From positions 1-55,093 of the forward strand of contig DAOVIH010000001.1 of assembly GCA_030673805.1 (NCBI GenBank): 55,093 bases of DNA, written 5' to 3'. The notes beneath the pieces are model-generated. The model was not told the origin of the DNA. It saw only the letters and a program-made list of their open reading frames with translations, and ran no database searches. Positions 6,102 to 14,943 of this stretch are shown in pieces (position 1 is the first letter of the stretch; every line of letters starts with the position of its first letter). Position numbers and translations under genes: made by a program. The stretch is from Candidatus Bathyarchaeota archaeon. GTDB lineage: Archaea > Thermoproteota > Bathyarchaeia > Bathyarchaeales > Bathycorpusculaceae.

Positions 6102-7436
6102 ATGGGCGATCAGCAACTTGAAGTGAAGGTTTGGAAGAGCGTTTCACTTCCTAAGGATTGGCTCAGGAGGAGAGAGAGGACACCTCAAGAAAACAGTCAG
6201 TTATTTGAAGAGAATGTACGAAAAATAATAAACGGGGTAAAAAAGAGTGGAGATGCGGCTTTAGTAGAATTTACGGAAAGATTCGATAAGACCAAACTTA
6301 GACCTGAACAACTCCAGGTGAGCTCGGATGAGATCGAAGAAGCCTACGGTGAAGTCAACCAACAGCAAATTGGAGCCATTAAGTTCATTAAAGAAAAAAC
6401 AACTTCTTTTGAGAAACTTATCTTTGAAAAGCAGCACTTGGAAACGACAAAGGATGGAATAGTAGTTCAAAATGCGCTGCGTCCAATTGAGAGTGTAGGA
6501 TGCTATGTTCCCGGAGGAAGAGCAGCCTATCCAAGTACAGTAGTAATGACTACGGTCCCAGCTAAGGTGGCAGGGGTGCCCAGAATAGCAGTTTGTTCTC
6601 CGCCATCAGCAGAAGGGGCGATCAATCCTCTGATTCTTGTTGCTGCGGACATTTGTGGAGTTGATGAGGTCTACAGAATTGGAGGGGCCCAAGCTATTGC
6701 AGCGTTGGCATATGGAACTGAAAGAATTAAACCTGTAAGAAAAATTGTAGGTCCTGGAAATAAATATGTGACTGCCGCAAAGCGGCTAGTCTCAAAAGAA
6801 GTAGCCATTGATATGCCAGCCGGCCCCAGCGAAGTTCTTATCTTAGCTGATGAAGCGGCAAACCCACGGTTCATCGCCAGAGACATGATTTCTCAGGCAG
6901 AGCACGGTGTGGACAGCATTCCGGGCTTGATAACAACATCTGAGAAAATTGCAGAAGAGGTTCTCTATTGGCTAAAAGATATGGTTGTCCGGGTAGAGCG
7001 AGGTATAATGGTCAGAAAAGCGCTTAATGAATACGGATTCATAATCATCTGCGACAACAATGACGAAATGATAGCCAATGCAAATCGTTTTGCAGCAGAG
7101 CATGTTGAGATAATGACCCAGACTCCGATGGAAATCGCAAAAAGAATCACGTCAGCCGGCGAAATCCTGATCGGCTCGTATAGTCCCGTGTCTTTAAGCG
7201 ACTATGGAAGCGGAGCAAATCACGTTTTACCCACTGGTGGTTTCTGCAGGGTCTTTTCGGGCTTGTCGGTCCTCGACTTTGCAAAACGAATTAGTATTAT
7301 CAAAGGTTCAAGAGAAGGATTGAAAAAGTTGGAGGGTTATGTTAGAGTCTTAACAGAGGCTGAAAACCTTCCAAATCACTACAAAGCTATAGCAGAGAGG
7401 ATTCAAATTGAAGGCTCAAAGAAAAAAATGGCTTGA
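6102..7436 (+). CDS. hisD: Histidinol dehydrogenase
   Basis: Catalyses the last two NAD-dependent oxidations from histidinol to histidine. At 444 residues the length is normal. Seen: GCYVPGGRAAYPSTVVMT, the NAD-site region RIGGAQAIAALAYGT, VGPGNKYVTAAK, AGPSEVLILAD, zinc ligands in SQAEHG and SDYGSGANHVLPT, the catalytic Glu-His pair in AAEHVEIM, and the C-terminal His in NLPNHYKAIAERI. Its 3' end overlaps hisC by 29 bases. Confidence 0.97.
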   Translation: MGDQQLEVKVWKSVSLPKDWLRRRERTPQENSQLFEENVRKIINGVKKSGDAALVEFTERFDKTKLRPEQLQVSSDEIEEAYGEVNQQQIGAIKFIKEKTTSFEKLIFEKQHLETTKDGIVVQNALRPIESVGCYVPGGRAAYPSTVVMTTVPAKVAGVPRIAVCSPPSAEGAINPLILVAADICGVDEVYRIGGAQAIAALAYGTERIKPVRKIVGPGNKYVTAAKRLVSKEVAIDMPAGPSEVLILADEAANPRFIARDMISQAEHGVDSIPGLITTSEKIAEEVLYWLKDMVVRVERGIMVRKALNEYGFIIICDNNDEMIANANRFAAEHVEIMTQTPMEIAKRITSAGEILIGSYSPVSLSDYGSGANHVLPTGGFCRVFSGLSVLDFAKRISIIKGSREGLKKLEGYVRVLTEAENLPNHYKAIAERIQIEGSKKKMA

Positions 7437-8526
7437 AGATAAAATCAAAAGAGTACAACTTCTAGAAAACTACAAAGTTGGGACAAGCATCGAAACTCTA
7501 GCTAAGGAAATGGGAATAGCCCCTACAGAAATTATCAAACTCGATTCCAATGAGACTTTTTTCATTTCTAGAGAATTTCTCACTAGGCTAATGAAACAAG
7601 TTGCAGATGAATGTGACTTGAGAATTTATCCACAAGAAGAAAAGGACAGATTGAGAGAAAAACTCTGCGATTACCTCAATACAACTGAAGATTCGATCAT
7701 TATCGGAAACTCTAGTGATGAATTGATAGATCGTGTCGTACGGTTCTTTCTGGAAAAAGGAGATAACGCTATTTCAATAATGCCGAGCTTCCCCATATAC
7801 AAATATACTGTAAATCACCAAAACGCGACATTCACCGAAGTGCCCCTTCGGAGAGATTTCAAACTCGATCTCGAACGGATCTTAAGTGCGGTTAAGCCCA
7901 AAAGCAAACTTCTATTCTTGTGTTCTCCAAACAACCCAACGGCTAATCAGTTTGGACGCGACGAAATTACAGTTTTGATTGAAAAATTCCCCGGAATTGT
8001 AATTGTTGACGAAGCTTATGCAGAATATGCAGAATACTCAATGGTCCCTATGTTGGAAAAATTCGAGAATTTAATTGTTCTAAGGACTTTTTCTAAGGCC
8101 TTCGGTTTAGCAGGACTCAGATTAGGATATGCTGTAGCAAATCCAAGCATTGCCAAAACGCTTTCAGCTACAGTTGCGTCACCCTACCCAGTAAGCTCTT
8201 TCACTTTAAGGATGGGACTGAAGCTTCTGGAAAACAGACAGATAGTGGAAAGTGCCGTTGAAAGACTGAAAACTGAACGGAGAACTCTGATTCAGAAACT
8301 TGACTCAGTGAACGGAGTACGATCTTTTGAGTCAAAAACAAACTTTGTCCTATTTAGCACAACCAAGTCACATGAAGAAGTTTACCAAAACCTACTCAAA
8401 CAAGGGATACTTATCAAAAGGCTAGGCAATCTTCTTCATTTAGACAATTGTCTTCGAACAACAGTGGGACTGCCCAAAATGAATAAGAAACTGTTGGAGA
8501 CTATGGAAGAAGTAATGGAGAGGTAA
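7408..8526 (+). CDS. hisC: Histidinol-phosphate aminotransferase
   Basis: A PLP-dependent class I/II aminotransferase converting imidazole-acetol phosphate to histidinol phosphate. The 372 residues include LDSNETFF at the substrate site, GNSSDELIDRVVRFFL, LCSPNNPTANQFG, IVIVDEAYAEYAEY, and the PLP lysine in RTFSKAFGLAGLRLGYA. The start is a TTG at 7408, preceded by GAGAGG (7394-7399), inside the end of hisD. This gives a 29-base overlap. Confidence 0.96.
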   Translation: MKAQRKKWLEDKIKRVQLLENYKVGTSIETLAKEMGIAPTEIIKLDSNETFFISREFLTRLMKQVADECDLRIYPQEEKDRLREKLCDYLNTTEDSIIIGNSSDELIDRVVRFFLEKGDNAISIMPSFPIYKYTVNHQNATFTEVPLRRDFKLDLERILSAVKPKSKLLFLCSPNNPTANQFGRDEITVLIEKFPGIVIVDEAYAEYAEYSMVPMLEKFENLIVLRTFSKAFGLAGLRLGYAVANPSIAKTLSATVASPYPVSSFTLRMGLKLLENRQIVESAVERLKTERRTLIQKLDSVNGVRSFESKTNFVLFSTTKSHEEVYQNLLKQGILIKRLGNLLHLDNCLRTTVGLPKMNKKLLETMEEVMER

Positions 8527-8570
8527 AAAAAAGAAAAAGGATACCAAGAATTTAGAAGAGGTGGTTTTAG

Positions 8571-9146
8571 TTGAGAACGAGTAAAGTTTATAGAAAAACT
8601 CGGGAAACAGAAATTCTTGTTTCAGTGAACTTGGATTCACAAGGAAAATCTGAGGTGAATACTGGGGTTTCTTTTCTTGACCATATGATTACATTGCTAG
8701 CAACGCATAGCCTCATTGATATACATGCTGAAGTGAAAGGAGATTTGAGACACCACACAGTTGAAGACTTCGCAATATGTCTTGGAGAAGCACTGAGAAA
8801 AGCATTGGGCGAGGGAGAAGGAATAAACAGGTTTGGTTTTGCGGCCGTCCCCATGGATTGTTCCCTAGCTTTTTCAGTAATCGATTTGGTTAAACGGTCA
8901 TATTCAAAAATTGAACTGAAACTTAGAGGTAAAAAGATTGAAGACATGCCATCCGAAGACATTTATCACTTCTTAGAAACTTTGACAACATCATTGTCGG
9001 CTAACATCCATATATGGGTTCAATACGGGACAAATGATCATCACAAAACAGAAGCGGGAATAAAAGCCCTTGCGCTATCGCTTAAACAAGCGGTAGCGCT
9101 AGATCCTAGAAGGAAAGGGATCCCCAGTTCGAAGGGAGTGATCTGA
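8571..9146 (+). CDS. hisB: Imidazoleglycerol-phosphate dehydratase
   Basis: A monofunctional 191-residue dehydratase; there is no histidinol phosphatase domain. The manganese-binding His/Glu motifs are seen: SFLDHMITLLATHS, DLRHHTVEDFAICLGEAL, and GTNDHHKTEAGIKALA near the C-terminus. The TTG start at 8571 follows GAGGTGG (8558-8564). The 44-base gap after hisC is A-rich. No phosphatase gene for histidinol phosphate (HisN or PHP type) is in the operon. Confidence 0.96.
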   Translation: MRTSKVYRKTRETEILVSVNLDSQGKSEVNTGVSFLDHMITLLATHSLIDIHAEVKGDLRHHTVEDFAICLGEALRKALGEGEGINRFGFAAVPMDCSLAFSVIDLVKRSYSKIELKLRGKKIEDMPSEDIYHFLETLTTSLSANIHIWVQYGTNDHHKTEAGIKALALSLKQAVALDPRRKGIPSSKGVI

Positions 9147-9752
9147 ATTACAAGGATTTCAATCATTGATTATGGAGTGGGTAATCTTCTTAGCCTAAAA
9201 TTTGCTTTTCAGAAAGTTGGTCTGAAACCAGAAGTTGGACTTGACAGATCACAGATAAAAAATGCTGATGCCATTGCGATTCCTGGTGTTGGAAGTTTCC
9301 AAACTGCTACAAAGAAACTAGATCAGGTAAGAGACTTAATTATAGATTTGGCCGGTGGTGGCATTCCAGTCATTGGAATATGTTTAGGCATGCAACTTTT
9401 CTTTCCAGAAAGTGAAGAGGGGGGAGGCCAAGGATTAGGTCTTTTCAAGGGAAAAAACGTTAGGTTGCCAAATTATGTAAAAGTCCCACATATGGGTTGG
9501 AACTCACTAAAGATAATTAAACAAAACAAAATCTTAGAGGGTGTTAATGACGGATCATATGTTTATTTTGTCCACTCCTTATTTCCAGAACCCACCGAAA
9601 GGAACATCGTCTGCACGGAAACAAATTATGGAAAAACTTTCGCTTCAACAATCGCGAAAAAAAACGTTTATGGCACCCAATTCCATCCTGAAAAGTCAGG
9701 AGATATAGGACTGAAAATTCTGAGGAATTTTGCTCAGATAGTGGCCCGGTGA
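9147..9752 (+). CDS. hisH: Imidazole glycerol phosphate synthase, glutaminase subunit; probable ATT start
   Basis: The glutamine amidotransferase half of IGP synthase, feeding ammonia to HisF. Seen: oxyanion-region IPGVGSF, nucleophile Cys in GICLGMQLFF (about residue 79), and the His-Glu pair in FHPEKSG. The conserved N-terminal strand IIDYGVGN lies upstream of the first GTG (9177), so that GTG cannot be the true start. The only in-frame codons upstream are ATT or ATC. The best is ATT at 9147, touching the hisB stop (TGAATT) and eight bases after GGAG within GGGAGTGATC. This gives 201 residues, the normal length. Confidence 0.9.
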   Translation: MTRISIIDYGVGNLLSLKFAFQKVGLKPEVGLDRSQIKNADAIAIPGVGSFQTATKKLDQVRDLIIDLAGGGIPVIGICLGMQLFFPESEEGGGQGLGLFKGKNVRLPNYVKVPHMGWNSLKIIKQNKILEGVNDGSYVYFVHSLFPEPTERNIVCTETNYGKTFASTIAKKNVYGTQFHPEKSGDIGLKILRNFAQIVAR

Positions 9753-9758
9753 AATTGT

Positions 9759-10490
9759 ATGCTAATAATCCCTGCCATTGACTTGATGAAAGGTAAAGTG
9801 GTTAGGTTGAGGAGGGGTGACCCGAAGACTGCAAAGGATTACGACTATCTTGGTGATCCAGTGCAAATAGCAGAGAAGTGGAAAGAAGAAGGAGCTAAAA
9901 AACTCCATATAATCGATTTGGACGCAGCATTGAATACTGGGGACAACCTTCAAATCATCCAAGAAATAGCCAAAACAGTAGATTTGCCCATCCAAGTAGG
10001 TGGCGGAATACGCAACATCGAAACTGTCGAAAGAATGATCAGCTTGGGAGCAAGTGACGTGATATTGGGTTCCTTGGCATTCAAGAACCCAAAAGCAATA
10101 ATCCAATTAACGAAGAAGTTTGGCCAAGAATTCATAATTGTTGCCTTAGACAATAAGAACGGGGAAATTATGGTTGATGGATGGAAAACTGGGACAGAGG
10201 TTAGTATCGAAAAGGCACTCAAAAGTTTCATAGGACTCCGGATTAATACTTTTTTGATTACCTCGGTAGCTAGAGATGGTACTCTTGCGGGACCCGACAT
10301 AGACACCCTTACTAAGGTATGCCTTCACTCCGATGTTAAGGTGATAGCGGCAGGGGGAATAGGCTGCCTAATGGATTTGATAGTTCTCAAGAGAATCGGC
10401 GTGGAAGGAGTGGTGGTGGGAAAAGCACTATACGAAGGCCGATTTACACTTCGACAGGCCTTAAAAACTGTAGCGGAGGGTCTGAGATAG
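9759..10490 (+). CDS. hisA: ProFAR isomerase (phosphoribosylformimino-AICAR-phosphate isomerase)
   Basis: A 243-residue (beta/alpha)8 barrel isomerase of histidine synthesis. Catalytic Asp sits in IPAIDLMKGKVVRL at strand 1, and the second in VALDNKNG at strand 5. Phosphate-binding loops VGGGIRN and AAGGIG are present in the two half barrels. It starts six bases after hisH and shares one base with hisF. Confidence 0.96.
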   Translation: MLIIPAIDLMKGKVVRLRRGDPKTAKDYDYLGDPVQIAEKWKEEGAKKLHIIDLDAALNTGDNLQIIQEIAKTVDLPIQVGGGIRNIETVERMISLGASDVILGSLAFKNPKAIIQLTKKFGQEFIIVALDNKNGEIMVDGWKTGTEVSIEKALKSFIGLRINTFLITSVARDGTLAGPDIDTLTKVCLHSDVKVIAAGGIGCLMDLIVLKRIGVEGVVVGKALYEGRFTLRQALKTVAEGLR

Positions 10491-11293
10491 TGCCACTCGC
10501 AAAACGCGTCATTCCTTGTTTGGATGTAAACCACGGCAAAGTGGTGAAGGGAATAAACTTTGTGAACCTAAGAGATGCTGGACACCCTGTTGATTTGGCA
10601 AAGCGCTACTCAGATGAAGGTGCGGATGAATTAGTTTTCCTCGACATAACAGCATCGTCAGAGAAACGAGAAATACTCAGGGAAACTGTAAAAAGCGTAG
10701 CGAAAGCCATAAGCATTCCGTTCACTGTTGGTGGAGGAATAAACAACGTTTCAGATGCACGACTTGTTCTTTGCAACGGAGCAGACAAAGTATCTGTAAA
10801 CACTGCGGCAGTTAGAGATCCCTCAATAATAACAGAACTTGCCGAAGTCTTTGGACAACAATGTGTGGTAATAGCAATAGACGCAAAAAGAAGAAAGGAA
10901 GATAGACCAGACGCAATCACAGTGGAAACTCCGGAAGGCAAAGTGTGGTTTGAAGTCTACACATACGGTGGGAGAAACCCAACAGGCATAGACGCCATTA
11001 GATGGGCTATTCAGGCTGCAGGGCTTGGAGCTGGAGAGTTTCTGGTAACTTCCATGGACAAAGATGGCACAGAAGACGGTTTTGATTTGGAACTAACACG
11101 TAAAGTTTCTGAGAGTGTTAACGTTCCAGTTATCGCAAGTGGAGGAGCGGGAATCCCTGAGCATTTTCTAGAAGCTTTCACATTCGGAAAAGCCGACGCT
11201 GCTCTAGCAGCATCAGTTTTCCATTATAGCAAATACCCTGTTCCAATCGTTAAAGAATACCTTCGAAAAAAGGGGGTGATTATTAGACCTTGA
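10490..11293 (+). CDS. hisF: Imidazole glycerol phosphate synthase, cyclase subunit
   Basis: A 267-residue (beta/alpha)8 barrel that closes the imidazole ring with ammonia from HisH. Catalytic aspartates are in IPCLDVNHGKVVKG and VIAIDAKRR. Phosphate loops VGGGIN and ASGGAG are visible, and VTSMDKDGT is diagnostic of HisF rather than HisA. The GTG start overlaps the TAG of hisA by one base, with GGAGGG upstream (10476-10481). The stop overlaps the hisI start. Confidence 0.97.
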   Translation: MPLAKRVIPCLDVNHGKVVKGINFVNLRDAGHPVDLAKRYSDEGADELVFLDITASSEKREILRETVKSVAKAISIPFTVGGGINNVSDARLVLCNGADKVSVNTAAVRDPSIITELAEVFGQQCVVIAIDAKRRKEDRPDAITVETPEGKVWFEVYTYGGRNPTGIDAIRWAIQAAGLGAGEFLVTSMDKDGTEDGFDLELTRKVSESVNVPVIASGGAGIPEHFLEAFTFGKADAALAASVFHYSKYPVPIVKEYLRKKGVIIRP

Positions 11294-11637
11294 CTAAGGA
11301 AGAAATTATTCAAAAACTTGATTTCAAAAAATGTAAGGGGCTCATTCCTGTGGTTGTCCAAGACGCCAAGTCCAAGGAGATACTCATGGTAGCTTACACC
11401 AACTCGGTAGCACTAGAGAAGACCCTTAGCACGGGTTACGCCCATTACTGGAGTCGATCGCGAGACAAGCTATGGAAGAAGGGAGAGACCTCAGGTCACA
11501 CACAAAGAATTAACAAGATCCTCATGGATTGTGACTATGACACATTGTTGTTCATTGTAGAACAGAAAGGAAACACCTGTCACACCGGAGCAGATACTTG
11601 TTTCCACAACCAAGTAGAGGTAGCTAGCACTTTTTAA
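11290..11637 (+). CDS. hisI: Phosphoribosyl-AMP cyclohydrolase (HisI domain only)
   Basis: Opens the purine ring of PR-AMP. The 115 residues hold AYTNSVALEKTLSTGYAHYWSRSR, WKKGETSGHTQRI, the metal-binding DCDYDTLLF, and the zinc Cys motif GNTCHTGADTCF. The protein ends right after the cyclohydrolase domain, so the HisE pyrophosphatase found fused in many organisms is absent. It must be encoded elsewhere. The TTG start overlaps the hisF TGA. This is the last gene of the his operon. Confidence 0.95.
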   Translation: MTKEEIIQKLDFKKCKGLIPVVVQDAKSKEILMVAYTNSVALEKTLSTGYAHYWSRSRDKLWKKGETSGHTQRINKILMDCDYDTLLFIVEQKGNTCHTGADTCFHNQVEVASTF

Positions 11638-11697
11638 GAAATCAAGATCCATATTGTTAGTACACACAAACCGTGTCCAATAACGGGTGAAGATTGG

Positions 11698-12753
11698 ATG
11701 CCTCTACATGAAGCCATGCTTTATAAAAAACTAAGTGAAAACCGAGTGAAATGCCATTTGTGTGGCCGGAGATGCCTAATAGCCGAAGGTGCGATAGGTT
11801 TCTGTTTGGTAAGAAAGAATGAGGGAGGAACCCTTTATTCACTAAATTACGGTGAAGCAATATCTGCTTGCGTGGATCCATTGAGCAAGAAACCCCTTTC
11901 CCATTTTAACCCCGGAGCGCTGGTCATGTCTATTGCGGGAGCAGGCTGCAATTTTCGATGTAGGTTCTGCGACAATTGGATGATAAGTCAATCCAAAAAA
12001 GCCAAAGGAAAAAAGTTTTCACCAGAAGATGTGGTGAAAGCAGCTGGAAAAAACAATTGCCAAGGAATAAGTTACACCTACACTGAGCCAACAATATTTA
12101 TGGAGTATGCCTTCGACATAGCAAAGCTTGCTCACCAAGTGGGATTTTTCAATACATTCGTAACCAATGGGTATATGACACCTATCGCTGCGAGAACAAT
12201 TTCACCTTATTTGGATGCAGCAACAATTGATTTTAAAGGCGGAGCTGATCCGGAGTTCTACAAAACTTATTCATCAGTTCCAGATGTTGACCCAATTTAC
12301 GAAGCACTAAAGGAATTAAATAGAAACGGAGTTCATTTAGAAATTACAAACTTGGTTATTCCTAAAATCGGAGACTCAATTGAAAGAATTAGAGAATTAG
12401 CAACATGGATAAGAGATGTTCTGGGGGAGGATACTCCATTCCATCTTCTACGTTTTCACCCTGATTACAAGATGACTCGTACCCCTACTACATTAGTTGA
12501 AACCTTGGAAAAGGCGTACATGGCCGCAAAGAGTGCGGGATTGAACTATGTGTACATTGGAAATGTACCTGGTCACCCAGCTGAGAACACATACTGTCCA
12601 AAATGCAATGAACTTCTGATCAAGCGGCACAGTTTCGAAATTACCAAATGGAACTTGACAAAAGAAACAACATGTCCAGTTTGCGGAAATGCAATCCCTA
12701 TTAAGGGGAAACTTCATTCAAGAGGATATTCGTTCCCTTACGCCTTGTTTTAA
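11698..12753 (+). CDS. amrS: AmmeMemoRadiSam system radical SAM protein (AmrS-like)
   Basis: A 351-residue radical SAM enzyme of the COG1180 group. The N-terminal cysteine cluster is CHLCGRRC...GFC (Cys19, 22, 26, 36). The SAM-binding [4Fe-4S] motif is CNFRCRFC (Cys84, 88, 91) followed by DNW. Further motifs are YTYTEPTIFMEYAFDIA, TNGYMTP and AATIDFKG. A C-terminal ribbon-like CPKCNELL...CPVCGN is also present. The family occurs with Memo and AMMECR1 proteins, neither of which is in this window; the reaction is unsettled. ATG at 11698 follows GGGTGAAG. The next radical SAM gene follows by 34 bases. Confidence 0.88.
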   Translation: MPLHEAMLYKKLSENRVKCHLCGRRCLIAEGAIGFCLVRKNEGGTLYSLNYGEAISACVDPLSKKPLSHFNPGALVMSIAGAGCNFRCRFCDNWMISQSKKAKGKKFSPEDVVKAAGKNNCQGISYTYTEPTIFMEYAFDIAKLAHQVGFFNTFVTNGYMTPIAARTISPYLDAATIDFKGGADPEFYKTYSSVPDVDPIYEALKELNRNGVHLEITNLVIPKIGDSIERIRELATWIRDVLGEDTPFHLLRFHPDYKMTRTPTTLVETLEKAYMAAKSAGLNYVYIGNVPGHPAENTYCPKCNELLIKRHSFEITKWNLTKETTCPVCGNAIPIKGKLHSRGYSFPYALF

Positions 12754-12787
12754 TACTCGCAGAGTTATTTTTTACAATCAGAGTGTA

Positions 12788-13873
12788 ATGTGGTATCGCT
12801 CAGACACCTCATGGGTTTTTGATGACGAAAATGTACGAAAAAGCTTAGGAAGATACCTAGCTGTAATGAAGAACGAAAAAACTTCAAAATTTATGATGGC
12901 AAGACAGCTTCCAGCCGAATTCAAAAGCAGCGATTCGATGATAGAGCTATGGAAAGAACATGTTACGTACACAGACGAATTCTACAAGACTGAGCATGAA
13001 GCTGACTTGGGCAAAACATTTTTTGAGGAAAAACTTACTCCGCGTAAATCATATTTTGACCTGAAGATTGAAATTGCCTCACGGATTTTAGAGAAATGTC
13101 ACCTATGCAAGCGCAGATGTTTGGTTAACAGGAAAAAAGGCGAGGTTGGATATTGTAAATGCGGAAATGAAATTGCGGTCTCAAGCATTTTTCATCATCT
13201 AGGGGAAGAACCTGAACTAGTGCCTTCCGGAACCATCTTCACGATGGGGTGTACAATGCGCTGCCTTCATTGTCAGAACTGGAGAATCGCAAATTGGATA
13301 GAAAAAGGAGCTCTGTGCACCCCAAAAGAGCTTTCAGAAGAAGTTAAGCGATTGCGCCTAAGTGGATGCAGAAACGCAAACCTTGTAGGTGGAGATCCAA
13401 CGCCTTGGCTCTTGCAATGGCTTCAAACATTCAAACAAGTGTCCGTAAATATTCCTGTAGTTTGGAACTCAAACGCCTATTATAGCCACGAAACAGCGCA
13501 CCTACTGGCAGGGTTCGCCGATGTTTACCTATTAGACTTCAAGTACGGCCCAGGCGAGTGTGCAGAGAGAATCTCTGAAGCACCAAACTATTGGAGGATG
13601 TGCACTTCCAATCATTTAGAAGCCAGCAAGAATGGAGAACTGATAATACGCGTGCTAGTCCTGCCTAACCATTTAGAATGCTGCACAGGACCAATATTGA
13701 ACTGGATAGCTAGGAATTTGGGTGCAGAGATTCGGGTCAACCTCATGTACCAATATAGACCAGAGTGGCACGCCCGCAAACTGCCAGAGCTTGGGAGACG
13801 ACTTACCTTAGAGGAAAAAAGAACTGCCCAGGGACTGGCTGAAAAAGCTGGACTGAAGAACTGCATCGCTTAG
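12788..13873 (+). CDS. Radical SAM protein of the PflX-like family (COG1313)
   Basis: A 361-residue uncharacterised radical SAM protein. After a ~100-residue N-terminal extension (WYRSDTSWVFDDENVRKSLG) there is a cluster CHLCKRRC...GYCKCG that copies the pattern in the preceding gene. Then comes CTMRCLHC (Cys155, 159, 162) with QNW, and the family motif NLVGGDPTPWLLQWL. Later motifs are VVWNSNAYY, DVYLLDFKYG and LVLPNHLECCTGPIL. It is likely to act as an activase or modifying enzyme, though the substrate is unknown. I start it at the ATG 12788; a longer frame to 12689 would overlap the upstream gene by 65 bases and is not needed. Confidence 0.85.
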   Translation: MWYRSDTSWVFDDENVRKSLGRYLAVMKNEKTSKFMMARQLPAEFKSSDSMIELWKEHVTYTDEFYKTEHEADLGKTFFEEKLTPRKSYFDLKIEIASRILEKCHLCKRRCLVNRKKGEVGYCKCGNEIAVSSIFHHLGEEPELVPSGTIFTMGCTMRCLHCQNWRIANWIEKGALCTPKELSEEVKRLRLSGCRNANLVGGDPTPWLLQWLQTFKQVSVNIPVVWNSNAYYSHETAHLLAGFADVYLLDFKYGPGECAERISEAPNYWRMCTSNHLEASKNGELIIRVLVLPNHLECCTGPILNWIARNLGAEIRVNLMYQYRPEWHARKLPELGRRLTLEEKRTAQGLAEKAGLKNCIA

Positions 13874-13926
13874 CTTCAGGCTGCAACTTCATCCCGATTG
13901 CCCACAGAAAGTAGGTTGTCAATGAA

Positions 13927-14832
13927 TTGAGAAGTGACAGACAGAGAGAAAACAAGAAGTGCATTTTCCCGGAAAAGTGTGGAAAAACGATAGAGTTCCA
14001 AGCTTTACCAGTGAAGACTGAATATTGGAAACCTGGAGAAGACTATCTCGATTTGATCACCAAAAAGTTGGCTAAAAGATTGGAGGATGGATATTACGTA
14101 GTTGTTTCAGAGAAAGCGCTTTCAACAGCTTCGGGAAAGTTGATTGACGAAAGCACAGTTGTTCCAAGGTTGAATTCAAGTTTTATTGCCAGATTTTGGA
14201 TGCGATTGGTCTGGGGGTACCTCTTAGGGGTAGTATGCCATCTTCAACAGAAGTTATTGAATAGGCTTAGAAATTATCCGCGGGAAGCAGGTAGTCGTCA
14301 TAAACAGATTGCACTGCAATATGCAGGTTTTTTGCAGGCATTAATGTTCGGCTCTGAAGGCGGTATTGATGGATCCAACTTGCCATATTCTTTCGTGAGC
14401 TTACCATTGAATGATGCCAAAGAAAAAGCAGAAGAGATCCAGCAAGAAATTTGGCAGAAACTTCACAAACACGTGACAGTGATGATTGTGGACACTGACA
14501 AAACCTATTCATTCAGAAACTTTCATTTTTCAACTAGACCGGGACCCATCGAGGGTATACAATCGTCTGGTGGAATTGTTGTTTACGTTATAGGCCGAAT
14601 GCTGAAATTGAGAAAAAGGCCAACACCATTGGCAATAACTGGAGGCGCATTACCATTGGAAGAAGCATTGAAAATTGCTAGCATATCGGATAGAAGAAGA
14701 GGCACCGGGTCAGGCGCAACCGTATGGGATATGGCGGAAAGATTCAATGTTAGAGTGACTGAAGTCAGCTGGAAGATGCTGCAAAAAATTGAACATACAC
14801 CAATGATAATCGTAAGAAAGAAGACTAATTGA
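13927..14832 (+). CDS. Coenzyme F420-0:L-glutamate ligase-like protein (CofE family)
   Basis: A 301-residue protein of the CofE/F420 gamma-glutamyl ligase superfamily. Motifs: YWKPGEDYLDLI, YYVVVSEKALSTASGKLIDE, a long helical insert around residues 95-140, GSEGGIDGSNLPYSFVSLP, VMIVDTDKTYSF, and a C-terminal GGALPLEEALKIA...RRGTGSGATVWDMAE. Canonical CofE is about 250 residues. The extra helical segment suggests the archaeal paralogue, whose substrate is not established. TTG start at 13927; an overlapping out-of-frame ATG at 13922 stops at once. Confidence 0.75.
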   Translation: MRSDRQRENKKCIFPEKCGKTIEFQALPVKTEYWKPGEDYLDLITKKLAKRLEDGYYVVVSEKALSTASGKLIDESTVVPRLNSSFIARFWMRLVWGYLLGVVCHLQQKLLNRLRNYPREAGSRHKQIALQYAGFLQALMFGSEGGIDGSNLPYSFVSLPLNDAKEKAEEIQQEIWQKLHKHVTVMIVDTDKTYSFRNFHFSTRPGPIEGIQSSGGIVVYVIGRMLKLRKRPTPLAITGGALPLEEALKIASISDRRRGTGSGATVWDMAERFNVRVTEVSWKMLQKIEHTPMIIVRKKTN

Positions 14833-14943
14833 AGCTACATTGTAACAAACAAATTAATCTAGATGAAACATCGGCAAAAAAAACTGTTCTTGAATAGCAA
14901 AAAATAAACGTGTAGCCTATTTCAATAGAAAACGTGAAAGACA

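Noticed and set aside
12689..12787. Upstream extension of the PflX-like radical SAM protein
   Set aside because: It would overlap the AmrS-like gene by 65 bases, and the added residues match nothing in the family.
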